Of a DNA stretch of 64,000 bases, positions 8,564 to 16,758 are shown piece after piece (position 1 is the stretch's first letter; the number at the start of each line of letters is the position of its first letter). Below the pieces are notes generated by a model. The model saw only the letters and a program-made list of their open reading frames with translations, did no database searches and was not told where the DNA came from. The stretch comes from Paenibacillus nuruki (GTDB taxonomy: Bacteria > Bacillota > Bacilli > Paenibacillales > Paenibacillaceae). The position numbers and the translations under genes are program-made. Location: NCBI RefSeq assembly GCF_001721045.1, contig NZ_MDER01000032.1, positions 62,001-126,000 on the forward strand, in the 5' to 3' direction.

Positions 8564-8838
8564 GTGTATGCTCCATCCTTTAGTTTATGATTTTCTATAT
8601 GAGTTACATCTAATACCTTCTATATAAATAGATATTCTTTGAAGAAGGAATAGACCGTCTTTCTATTTTAACGAAATGAATGTAAATGTAAACCGCGCTA
8701 TTTAATTGCAGTCAGTATAATTCAGATTCTTTTTTATTGATTATAGTCTGTATCTAGTGATAATTAACATTTGCACAACGCATCAATCAATTATAGAATC
8801 GATACAAGGTTTGTAAGTGAAGTGGAAGGAGTGTCCAA

Positions 8839-10275
8839 ATGATCGATTTTCCTTTACAAGAGGTACGTATTCGAGAGTTACAACAATGGATGGAAGAAGG
8901 AGAGCAGACTTCTGTATCGTTAACGTCTTTATATATGCAGCGTATAGCTGAAATAGATCAAGATGGCCCTTTATTACGATCTGTGATTGAATTGAATCCA
9001 GATGCGATCTATATTGCTGCTCAAATGGATCAAGAACGCGCTCAAGGACAAGTTCGTAGTGAACTGCATGGGATACCCATCTTGATCAAAGACAATATTA
9101 ATACAGGTGACCATATGCATACCAGTGCTGGATCATTAGCGTTATCAGACTCTTTTGCTCCAGAAGACGCTTTTTTAGTACGACAATTACGGAAAGCTGG
9201 AGCTGTTATTTTAGGCAAAACCAATCTGACCGAGATGGCGAACTTTATGTCTTTCAATATGCAAAATGGGTACAGTGCCCGCGGAGGACAGACGCTTAAT
9301 CCGTATGGCCCCGGACGATTGGATGTAGGCGGTTCAAGCGCAGGTTCAGGAGCTGCGGTAGCTGCCAATCTATGTGCTGTAGCAGTAGGAACAGAGACAT
9401 CAGGTTCGATTTTGAATCCGGCAGCTAAAAACAGTCTGGTAGGCATCAAGCCTACACTGGGTTTGATTAGTCGGACAGGCGTGATTCCGATAGCTTATAC
9501 ACAAGATACAGCAGGTCCAATGGCTAGAAATGTAGAAGATGCTGCTATTCTATTACAGGTATTAGCTGGAAAAGATGAACAAGATGCGCCAACCCAGACT
9601 TCACCTGTTCCGATACCCGATTATACGTCTTATTTAGATGCAGAAGGCTTACGTGGAGCACGAATCGGTATTAATCGAGCTTATGTGCATGAGTTAAGCG
9701 ACGAAGAAAAGTCGATTATGGAAGCTTCTATCGAAGCGATGTATCATGCAGGTGCCGTTATTATAGACCATACCGATCTGGATCATATTGCTTCAGAAGA
9801 CATGACTGTTTTATTGTATGAGTTCAAGTCGGCACTTAATCATTATTTATCGACACTAGGGCCACAATCATCAATTCGAACACTTAAAGATATGATCGAT
9901 TATAATCATCTTCATCATCAAGATGCACTCAAATACGGTCAAGAAATCTTGATCAAAGCGCAATATGAAACGTCAGGTAAATTAACTGAAGCTAAATATA
10001 TTCAGGCTCGTCTAAGCGATTGGAATCAAGCACGAGAAGAAGGTATAGATCGTCTGCTTCGAGAGCATCAATTAGATGCGATCTTTTCCCCGAATCATAC
10101 TGATGCACCCGCAGTAGGTGGTTATCCGGCAATCATTGTACCGGCAGGTTACCGCCGAGACGGTATGCCTTTCGGTATCAGCTTTATGAGTACAGCGTAC
10201 AAAGAGCCAGAATTGATTCGAATCGCGTATGCTTTTGAACATACCGTACCTGCACGCAGAAGACCTATGTTATAA
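8839..10275 (+). CDS. Amidase-signature family amidase
   Basis: 478 residues of the amidase signature superfamily, which hydrolyses amides through a Ser-cisSer-Lys triad. All elements are visible: Lys in GIPILIKDNINT, the cis-Ser in VGGSSAGSGAAVAAN, and the nucleophile Ser in GTETSGSI. It resembles the free-standing amidases often mis-named GatA; no gatB or gatC is nearby, so it is unlikely to work in Gln-tRNA formation. ATG 8839 follows GAAGGAG. It is a single gene closed by the terminator at 10293-10331. The substrate is unknown. Confidence 0.85.
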   Translation: MIDFPLQEVRIRELQQWMEEGEQTSVSLTSLYMQRIAEIDQDGPLLRSVIELNPDAIYIAAQMDQERAQGQVRSELHGIPILIKDNINTGDHMHTSAGSLALSDSFAPEDAFLVRQLRKAGAVILGKTNLTEMANFMSFNMQNGYSARGGQTLNPYGPGRLDVGGSSAGSGAAVAANLCAVAVGTETSGSILNPAAKNSLVGIKPTLGLISRTGVIPIAYTQDTAGPMARNVEDAAILLQVLAGKDEQDAPTQTSPVPIPDYTSYLDAEGLRGARIGINRAYVHELSDEEKSIMEASIEAMYHAGAVIIDHTDLDHIASEDMTVLLYEFKSALNHYLSTLGPQSSIRTLKDMIDYNHLHHQDALKYGQEILIKAQYETSGKLTEAKYIQARLSDWNQAREEGIDRLLREHQLDAIFSPNHTDAPAVGGYPAIIVPAGYRRDGMPFGISFMSTAYKEPELIRIAYAFEHTVPARRRPML

Positions 10276-10292
10276 GTCGTTTATTCTATAAA

Positions 10293-10331
10293 TAAAAGCA
10301 GTAATTCTGACTTCAGAGTTACTGCTTTTTT
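10293..10331 (+). terminator. Terminator after the amidase gene
   Basis: AAAAGCAGTAA pairs with TTACTGCTTTT, the loop region being itself partly paired (TCTGACTTCAGA), and it ends in six T. Confidence 0.88.
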
Positions 10332-10381
10332 ACGTGGTTATTTATGCAGAAAAATAACTAAAAAATTTAGTGAACTAGCTG

Positions 10382-10409
10382 TAAACTTTTTGCTGAATTT
10401 TGACGAAAT
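10382..10409 (+). promoter_or_regulatory. Candidate sigma-D (motility) promoter
   Basis: TAAA (10382-10385), a 16-bp spacer, then GACGAAAT (10402-10409), matching 6 of 8 bases of the sigma-D -10 GCCGATAT. It lies 55 bp before a chemoreceptor gene, which is the expected regulon. Confidence 0.55.
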
Positions 10410-10463
10410 AGTAAAATAGAACTATTTGTTACTTTATGATCTCAGACAACTAAGGAGGCGCTT

Positions 10464-11999
10464 ATGAAGAGCGTATTAGCAAACAACGAAGAGAAACAAG
10501 CAACTGCTTATGAAAGATTAGCATCCAAACTTTTGCTATACACGTTAGCTATTATTTTGATCAGTTGTATTCCTATTTATGGAGCAATGTACTTTTTTCA
10601 TCTGGTCGATTTGTATACATGGTTATATCTAATCGTTTGTGTATGTATTTTGGTTCCAGCGGCTTTCTTTATATTTAAAAAAACAAATCATTTATCCATA
10701 GGTAAATACTTATTAACTCCGTTATCTTTTATCGCATGTACTTGTGTTATCTGGGTATTGCCTTCACAAGCTTCATGGTCAGCATTTTTAATCTATATCA
10801 CTCTTTCTGTAGTGTACTTGAATATGCGTGTCAGTATTGTAGCTACCATATATGCAGTCGTGTTAGAAGTAATTCTACTTGTATTTGATCCATTGGTAAC
10901 AGCGCTTCCTGTATTGGATATGATTGTATTATTTGCTGTTACGACGATGGTCGGTTCTGCTGGGGTAGCGATCTGTATTTTGGGTCAGAAAATGATGAGT
11001 AATTTACATCAACAAAAAGAACAAATTGATAATTTGCTACAAGAAGTAGAACGTTCTGCACAAGAATTGACACAGTTTGGTGGACAATTGCAACGTAATG
11101 CAGAAGATACCGATCGGATTGGTAAAGAGTTAACAACAGGCTTTAATGAAATTGCAAAAGGAATTGATTCACAAGCAGGCAGTATCGGTGAAATTAATAC
11201 ATCGATGCAAAATTCAGAAACGTTTATTCGTAATATTGGCAATACTGCAAATGATATGACAGAGCTAGCTGAACGAACAGCATCATTAACTCGCTCAGGA
11301 AATGAACAAGTTATTCGTTTGCGTGAAGGTGTACTTGAAGTCGGTCAAACGATAGACAATACCCATGCAGCGATGAATACATTACGCAACTATGCACAAG
11401 AAATCTCTTCTGTATCTCAAGCGATTGAAAATATCGCTCGTCAGACCAATATGCTTTCCTTTAATGCAGGTATTGAAGCATCTCGTGCAGGAGAGCATGG
11501 ACGTGGATTTGCAGTTATTGCTACCGAGATTCGTGATCTAGCGAGTGAAGCGCAACAGTCTACAGTCTTGATTACAGATATCTTGCATCGTATTCATGAT
11601 CAGACAGAAGTCGTATCCGGTCGTATTCAACAAGGTAAAGAAGCGATTGATGTGATCCAACTTTCTGCGGAACAGACCGAATCTTCGTTTGGAGATATCA
11701 TGACAGAAGCGAATACAGTATCAGATCGTTCGGTAGAAATTGGCAGTATGCTTAAAGAATTAATTGAAGGTATTCGTCATTCAGTACTCGAAACAGGAAC
11801 GATCTCGGCAGTAACAGAACAATCGAGTGCGTCTATAGAACAAATGACATCAAGCTTACAAGAGCAATCTACACGCGTGAGTCGTATTGCAAATAGTATT
11901 GATGAATTGAAACAATTGATTGATATCTTAAATCATTCATTGGATCAAAATAATGCTCTAGTAAAAAGTGACGAAGTTGTGACTGAAAAAGCATCTTAA
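10464..11999 (+). CDS. Methyl-accepting chemotaxis protein without extracellular sensor domain
   Basis: 511 residues. About six transmembrane segments fill residues 25-180 with almost no extracellular loops, followed directly by a coiled-coil cytoplasmic signalling domain. The conserved hairpin tip reads ARQTNMLSFNAGIEASRAGEHGRGFAVIA, which contacts CheA/CheW. No HAMP or Cache domain is evident, so sensing may occur within the membrane or from the cytoplasm. ATG 10464 follows AAGGAGGCG. A sigma-D-like promoter lies upstream. Ligand unknown. Confidence 0.85.
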   Translation: MKSVLANNEEKQATAYERLASKLLLYTLAIILISCIPIYGAMYFFHLVDLYTWLYLIVCVCILVPAAFFIFKKTNHLSIGKYLLTPLSFIACTCVIWVLPSQASWSAFLIYITLSVVYLNMRVSIVATIYAVVLEVILLVFDPLVTALPVLDMIVLFAVTTMVGSAGVAICILGQKMMSNLHQQKEQIDNLLQEVERSAQELTQFGGQLQRNAEDTDRIGKELTTGFNEIAKGIDSQAGSIGEINTSMQNSETFIRNIGNTANDMTELAERTASLTRSGNEQVIRLREGVLEVGQTIDNTHAAMNTLRNYAQEISSVSQAIENIARQTNMLSFNAGIEASRAGEHGRGFAVIATEIRDLASEAQQSTVLITDILHRIHDQTEVVSGRIQQGKEAIDVIQLSAEQTESSFGDIMTEANTVSDRSVEIGSMLKELIEGIRHSVLETGTISAVTEQSSASIEQMTSSLQEQSTRVSRIANSIDELKQLIDILNHSLDQNNALVKSDEVVTEKAS

Positions 12000-12120
12000 T
12001 TTGTCAATAAAAAGACAAAATGTAGTCAGATTCATACACTTATTCGACAAAATATTTCCAATACGGTGTACTTGCTTTCTGTAAAACAAAGACCAAAAAG
12101 TCTTGTAAAACGATTGAACA

Positions 12121-12162
12121 AACACTACTCATGTGGTTTTTACATAGGGTAGTGTTTTTTTT
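12121..12162 (+). terminator. Terminator after the chemoreceptor gene
   Basis: AACACTAC (12121-12128) pairs with GTAGTGTT (12149-12156), with further ATGT/ACAT pairing, followed by a run of eight T. It isolates the biosynthetic cluster from the upstream unit. Confidence 0.88.
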
Positions 12163-12248
12163 CGTTGTAATTATGCAGGTTGGGTCTTTTGACCAGTTTC
12201 TTATTATAAGGATTGACTATTTCTGGAATATAGATGAATATATATGCA

Positions 12249-12254
12249 TATAAT
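12249..12254 (+). promoter_or_regulatory. Possible -10 element for the biosynthetic cluster
   Basis: A perfect TATAAT lies in the 216-bp region between the terminator and the first carrier-protein gene, but no good -35 box is found 16-18 bp upstream. A leader of about 120 nt would result. It is the best candidate rather than an established promoter. Confidence 0.35.
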
Positions 12255-12378
12255 TCCATTAATTGGTGGACGGAATTATCCGCTAGATGTCGCTATTTTT
12301 AGTCGGTATTTTCTTCGTATGTATGCGTGCTTGACCTGATTCTCACTACCTGATCTATATCTAGAAGGAGGAATTAGA

Positions 12379-12672
12379 ATGCAGCAATCCCCAGTCACTG
12401 TAGAGCAAATTATTACCATGATTAGTGAGGTAAAACAAGACCCTTCCTGTTTGACACGTCTGGACCGCGATTCTGATATTATTCATGATGCCGGGCTTGA
12501 TTCTATCCAATTGATTCATTTTATTTTACGAGTAGAAGATGATTTTAATGTTGAAATTGATTTTGAAGAATTTGATATGGAACATTTAGGTTCTATTCAA
12601 GCGTTCTGTAACTTTGTTAGTCTTGAAGCCAATCAAGGTCAGGCTGTAGAAGAACAGGTGAAAACGGTATAA
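12379..12672 (+). CDS. Free-standing acyl carrier protein 1
   Basis: 97 residues, acidic, with the phosphopantetheine site at Ser42 in DAGLDSIQLI, the standard (L/D)S context. Helix 2 and 3 follow (ILRVEDDFNVEIDFEEFDM). ATG 12379 is behind a strong AGAAGGAGG. There is no catalytic partner domain, so it must be loaded in trans, presumably by one of the two ATP-grasp ligases, after activation by the Sfp-type transferase at 26598-27281. It is the first gene of the cluster and is separated from the next by 186 bp holding cre-like boxes. Butirosin BtrI is the functional model; fatty-acid ACP is unlikely given the context. Confidence 0.88.
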   Translation: MQQSPVTVEQIITMISEVKQDPSCLTRLDRDSDIIHDAGLDSIQLIHFILRVEDDFNVEIDFEEFDMEHLGSIQAFCNFVSLEANQGQAVEEQVKTV

Positions 12673-12701
12673 GCGCTTACATAAAAATTAAAGCGCTAAC
12701 A
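12668..12701 (+). promoter_or_regulatory. Two tandem cre-like boxes or a GC-rich hairpin
   Basis: TATAAGCGCTTACA (12668-12681) and TTAAAGCGCTAACA (12688-12701) each differ from the CcpA cre consensus (TGNAARCGNWWWCA) at one position and are 20 bp apart, i.e. two helical turns. The same bases can form a 7-bp RNA stem (AGCGCTT with AAGCGCT). The first box overlaps the stop codon of the carrier protein. Confidence 0.45.
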
Positions 12702-12858
12702 CTTGTTGTGTATATACAACAGTATCATGAACATTATTTGCAATAAATACGTTTTTTATATCAGAAATTTTGCTTGTCACTTATTGGGCTTATGATGCGA
12801 TGTGTCGTTAAAGGACAGTCTGCTTTGAACATTGAATTCAAAGGAAGAGGTGTTTTTT

Positions 12859-14061
12859 TTGCAACCAAGAAGCGAAGTAACCATTGACCGCAAAGAATTT
12901 CAGCTGATTAAACGAACCATTCGCAACGCCACTGTCTCTTACCGTAACCAGATCAAAGATCCGACGTACAAAACGCCAATCCCGCAATCATTAGGGATTA
13001 AATTAACAAACCGTTGTAATCTGCGCTGTACACACTGTTTTCAGTGGAATGAAGATGGCTATCATCATCAAATGGACAAAGCAGAGCAAAATATGGATCT
13101 TGATCCATTGATTTTCAAACAATTATTGGACGATACCAAAGAAGCGAAGTCTCGTCTATATCTATGGGGCGGAGAACCGATGTTTCACCGTCAATTTGGA
13201 GAAATTCTGGAATACATTCAGAATGATCGCCGTGAGATGACGATCTGTACGAATGGACTATTAATAGATAAATTTATTGATCCTATTCTAGATTTATCTG
13301 AAAATCTGGAACTGCTAATTGCTGTAGAAGGATTTGAATACGAGCATAATTTAATCCGTGGTAAAGGTACATTTCAAAAAACGATGGCACAAATTGATCG
13401 CTTAGTGGAATTGCGTGATCAAGGATTGTACAAAGGTAGAATTTCGGTTCATGCCGTTATCAACGATAATATGATCGGTCGTATGACTGAATTGCTAGAG
13501 TTTTTTGAATCGAAAAAATTGGACTTGGTGATGTTGTGCTTCCCGTGGTACATTTCCCGCGAAACATCGCTCAAAATGGATACGTATTTCTCTGAAAAAT
13601 TCCAATGGTTGCGTCAGTTAGATGAGCGTCATATCAGTAGCTGGCATGCATTTAAATACAAAATCAATCCTGATCGTATGGATGCGTTGATGGAAGATCT
13701 ACACAAGATCAATGATCGTGTATGGAAAATCCGTGTTCGTTACCAACCGGGTCTGGATTATGATGAGATCGACAAATTTATTCATGGGGATGAAATGACA
13801 AGCCGTTGTTCTAATCACTGTCTAGCATTGACTTCTCGTACCGATATTGTTCCAGATGGTAGCGTTATGCCTTGCAAATTCTTTTCCGAGTTTACGGTTG
13901 GTAATCTGAAAGAGAAGAGCCTGAAAGAAATCTGGGATTCCGAAGAATATGAAAATGTAAGACATATTATCAATAAAGAAGGGCTAACGCCTGCGTGCTC
14001 GAAGTGCAGTGTATTGTATCTACATGGTGCAGGTACAGTCAATTCGCTCGACTATATTTAA
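12859..14061 (+). CDS. Radical SAM enzyme with SPASM-type C-terminus
   Basis: About 400 residues if TTG 12859 is used, 8 bp behind AGGAAGAGG; GTG 12850 or TTG 12832 are alternatives. The [4Fe-4S]-SAM motif CNLRCTHC gives Cys53, Cys57 and Cys60. WGGEPMF is the SAM-contacting GGE motif. The C-terminal region carries further cysteines (CSNHC, PCKFF, ACSKC) that fit auxiliary cluster binding of the SPASM/twitch type. Such enzymes modify peptides or oxidise alcohols (butirosin BtrN is a related dehydrogenase). No precursor peptide gene was found beside it, so a carrier-bound or small-molecule substrate is more likely. It is 15 bp upstream of ATP-grasp 1. Confidence 0.83.
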   Translation: MQPRSEVTIDRKEFQLIKRTIRNATVSYRNQIKDPTYKTPIPQSLGIKLTNRCNLRCTHCFQWNEDGYHHQMDKAEQNMDLDPLIFKQLLDDTKEAKSRLYLWGGEPMFHRQFGEILEYIQNDRREMTICTNGLLIDKFIDPILDLSENLELLIAVEGFEYEHNLIRGKGTFQKTMAQIDRLVELRDQGLYKGRISVHAVINDNMIGRMTELLEFFESKKLDLVMLCFPWYISRETSLKMDTYFSEKFQWLRQLDERHISSWHAFKYKINPDRMDALMEDLHKINDRVWKIRVRYQPGLDYDEIDKFIHGDEMTSRCSNHCLALTSRTDIVPDGSVMPCKFFSEFTVGNLKEKSLKEIWDSEEYENVRHIINKEGLTPACSKCSVLYLHGAGTVNSLDYI

Positions 14062-14076
14062 GAGCGGAGGGAGTTC

Positions 14077-15435
14077 ATGAGACAGCAGTTATCGCTAATG
14101 GATGCATTGACCGATCATCGTGATCAAGGTCGCTTTATATGGATTTTTAATATCGGCGCTGAATCGGTCTGGCACAATATCAGCAAAGGAGTGAGCGATC
14201 CTCAGGAACAAGAAGTTGTGAATCGAATCGAAGAGATGAATCTTTTACTCTGTCGTAAGCAGGATATTATGATTTTGCGTAAACAACCTGACCCGGATTA
14301 TCTAGATATGTTGGAAAATCTGGGTTTTGAGTTACCACGAATCGAGATTCCGCAAGGAGAAAGTGATGATCCGTTTGTATCGATTTCACAACTGATTTTG
14401 CAAGATGAAGCCTTGTTAGAACGGTTGCAGATGTATGGGGTGCAAGGTCGTGCCCTGTATGGAGCAACCTATCTTGTTCCTTATGCAGTCACGCAATGGG
14501 AAGAAGAAATTGCTCATACGTGTGAAGTTCCTTATATTGGAGCCCCTTCGGAGATTTGTAAAATGGTGAATGACAAAATCTTTAGTCGCCAAGCAGCGAT
14601 CGAGTTGGGTTTTCCAGTCAGTAGCGGAACCGTATGCTCAACCGTCGAAGAGATTCGGCGTGAATGTTTAGCTATAGGTACAGCCGATGCCGAAGCTCAA
14701 ATTATTATCAAAGAACCTTATGGAGCTTCTGGCAAAGGGCTGTATTTATTACAAGGAACACAAAAGCTCGATGCTACGCTGAGTGTGATGAGTCGTTTTG
14801 CACGTAAGCAAAACAATCCAGATCAGGCATGGTTAGTCGAACGCTGGCACAAAAAGCAAATGGATCTAAATTACCAAATTTATATTCATCCTGATGGTGA
14901 TGTTGAAGTTTTTTCTTTGAAACGTCAGGTGGTGGATGGAACCGTCTATATTGGTTCCTATATGCCTTCAGGGGTAACCGAAGAGATTCGCCAACAATCT
15001 CGTCAGTATGCGATGGAATTAGGACATTATTTGTACGAAAAGCAGTATCGTGGTATTGCTTCAATTGATGCATTTATTGATGAAAGTGGAGAATTGATTC
15101 CGGTGATTGAGATTAATGGGCGGTTCACGTTATCGACCTATATCTCATTATTACCGCAAATGTTCGGGCTGCGCATATTCCGTTCTCGTTATTTCCGGCA
15201 TATTACCAAAGAACGTTTAACGTATCAGACCCTTTGTCAAAAGTTAGAGCAACATAATCTTTTGTATACTTCTGCACATCCTTTTGGCGTGTGGGTGTAT
15301 ACAGCAGGTACATTGTCTGCAAGCAAAACAACGAACGGATACAATAACCGTATTTTTGCTATTGTCATTGCCGATAGCACAGAAGAAGCACAGCGACTTG
15401 AAGAACAGTTGGAGCGAGTGATTGCTGAACTGTAA
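14077..15435 (+). CDS. ATP-grasp ligase 1 (BtrJ-like, carrier-protein loading candidate)
   Basis: 452 residues. The ATP-grasp core is visible: the nucleotide-binding loop IKEPYGASGKGL near residues 211-222, and the metal-binding PVIEINGRFT near residue 345. ATP-grasp enzymes activate a carboxylate as acyl-phosphate and join it to an amine or thiol. The closest functional model is butirosin BtrJ, which ligates glutamate to the carrier protein BtrI. ATG 14077 has GCGGAGGGAG upstream; carrier protein 2 follows 38 bp later, which suggests a loading pair. The amino-acid substrate cannot be read from the sequence. Confidence 0.78.
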   Translation: MRQQLSLMDALTDHRDQGRFIWIFNIGAESVWHNISKGVSDPQEQEVVNRIEEMNLLLCRKQDIMILRKQPDPDYLDMLENLGFELPRIEIPQGESDDPFVSISQLILQDEALLERLQMYGVQGRALYGATYLVPYAVTQWEEEIAHTCEVPYIGAPSEICKMVNDKIFSRQAAIELGFPVSSGTVCSTVEEIRRECLAIGTADAEAQIIIKEPYGASGKGLYLLQGTQKLDATLSVMSRFARKQNNPDQAWLVERWHKKQMDLNYQIYIHPDGDVEVFSLKRQVVDGTVYIGSYMPSGVTEEIRQQSRQYAMELGHYLYEKQYRGIASIDAFIDESGELIPVIEINGRFTLSTYISLLPQMFGLRIFRSRYFRHITKERLTYQTLCQKLEQHNLLYTSAHPFGVWVYTAGTLSASKTTNGYNNRIFAIVIADSTEEAQRLEEQLERVIAEL

Positions 15436-15473
15436 ATAGCTTAGGTTAGTTAGATGTCAAAGGAGGTCAAACG

Positions 15474-15719
15474 ATGGAAGTTAGTGAACAACAAGTCGTA
15501 CCTTTACTTGCTCAAGTGTTAAAAATGGCTCCAGCCGATCTGGAAAATCTACAACCAGATGATGATCTACGAGAGTATGGTCTCAATTCACTATCTGCGG
15601 TTGAATTGATTGTAGAACTTGAAAATCATCTCAATATCATGATCGACGATGATAATTTATTGCTGGAAGAATTATCGACATTACGCCGTATCGAAAACAT
15701 GTTAGCTCATTATGTTTAA
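15474..15719 (+). CDS. Free-standing acyl carrier protein 2
   Basis: 81 residues with the phosphopantetheine Ser39 in YGLNSLSAVELIVELE, a peptidyl/acyl-carrier signature clearly different from carrier protein 1 (GLNSLS against GLDSIQ). ATG 15474 follows AAGGAGG. Its last 8 bp overlap the start of the BtrH-like gene, so the two are translationally coupled and probably act together as tethered substrate and acyltransferase. Confidence 0.88.
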   Translation: MEVSEQQVVPLLAQVLKMAPADLENLQPDDDLREYGLNSLSAVELIVELENHLNIMIDDDNLLLEELSTLRRIENMLAHYV

Positions 15720-16728
15720 ACGATCATTATCTAAACAAGTGTTACCGGAAACAGTAGGAGCGCCAGGACAGCATTGCTTTTATGCTAGCCTGCACGCTTT
15801 ACTACTACGTCAGGGTGTCTATACCGATGAAGCCGATCTATATTTTCTATGTAACGGGTTGTCGATCTCGTATAAAGGAAATTTTGACTCATTTGGTCTG
15901 CGTCCGATGGCGGATTTGTTATCTCAGTGGTCAGCAAATACACAGGTTGAAGTCAAACATGTCACGATCGACCCAGCATTATCCAAGCGAAATGATTTTT
16001 TGATCTTACAAGATTGGTCTAACGCATTGGAAAATGGAAAAAGTATACTTCTTCATTTACAAAGTCATTGCCTGAATTTCCATCCGGTATATCAGAATAA
16101 CCCGAGCAAAGGACATGTGATTCAGCTATACGGGTTAGATATGAAGCAGGATGAAGCCTATGTATCCGATCACTTTTTATTAGAAGAATCCGGTCATGTG
16201 CTTAGTTACAATGGCAAGACAAATCTTACTTTGTTGCTAGAAGGTATTACTGAATATGCGTATCTCAATAGTGATCCTGCGGAAGAGCTTAGTGTCCAAC
16301 AAGTGATTCAGGCGTGTGATCGTCATTTAGAACAGTTTTTACAAGAAAGCTGGTCAGCGTATGCCGTCTTATTCTGTGATCTGGATCGTCTGTTAGAGAT
16401 GGAAGATGAATCATTCCGTCAGAGTTGCGATACTCTTTATTACCAGCTACGGATCGAAAGTCTGATGCATCTACTACAGTATACCGAGCAATTTATGAGT
16501 CGTTATGAAGGATTAATGGGGAGTGAGCATGGTGCTTATCAATTGCGAGAAGATATTCATGAACTTCGCCAGACATGGAAAAGGCATCTGCTTCAACTGT
16601 ATAAAATAGGATTGCGGGTTAACCGAGATAAAGTATCTGATTATATTCAGCACAGTTTGCGTTTGTTAGCCGAATTAAAAACATTGTTAGAGCGGATGAG
16701 AATGACGGTATATCAGATCCGTCTATAG
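15712..16728 (+). CDS. BtrH-like acyltransferase, Cys/His motif intact
   Basis: 338 residues. The N-terminal half resembles the BtrH_N family (papain-like fold): His21-Cys22 in GQHCFYASLHALLLRQG and His135 in KGHVIQLYGLD provide a plausible Cys/His catalytic pair. The C-terminal half is helical with no motif I recognise. In butirosin BtrH moves the carrier-bound acyl chain to an amine acceptor. The start ATG 15712 lies inside the carrier-protein-2 gene, which argues that this protein uses that carrier. The acceptor is unknown. Confidence 0.78.
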   Translation: MFKRSLSKQVLPETVGAPGQHCFYASLHALLLRQGVYTDEADLYFLCNGLSISYKGNFDSFGLRPMADLLSQWSANTQVEVKHVTIDPALSKRNDFLILQDWSNALENGKSILLHLQSHCLNFHPVYQNNPSKGHVIQLYGLDMKQDEAYVSDHFLLEESGHVLSYNGKTNLTLLLEGITEYAYLNSDPAEELSVQQVIQACDRHLEQFLQESWSAYAVLFCDLDRLLEMEDESFRQSCDTLYYQLRIESLMHLLQYTEQFMSRYEGLMGSEHGAYQLREDIHELRQTWKRHLLQLYKIGLRVNRDKVSDYIQHSLRLLAELKTLLERMRMTVYQIRL

Positions 16729-16758
16729 CAGTGTGCAACATGAAGGAGGTCGTGTCAT

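Noticed and set aside
8839-10275. GatA subunit of the Glu/Asp-tRNA amidotransferase
   Set aside because: gatB and gatC are not nearby, and the sequence looks like a stand-alone amidase-signature enzyme.
12331-12361. TTGACC followed by TATATC as promoter of the carrier-protein gene
   Set aside because: The spacing is 19 bp and the predicted start would fall inside the Shine-Dalgarno sequence at 12365-12371, leaving no usable leader.
12859-14061. A RiPP cluster with the radical SAM enzyme as peptide maturase
   Set aside because: No short precursor frame with a ribosome site is seen between 12672 and 12859 or after 14061, and the neighbours are carrier-protein enzymes.
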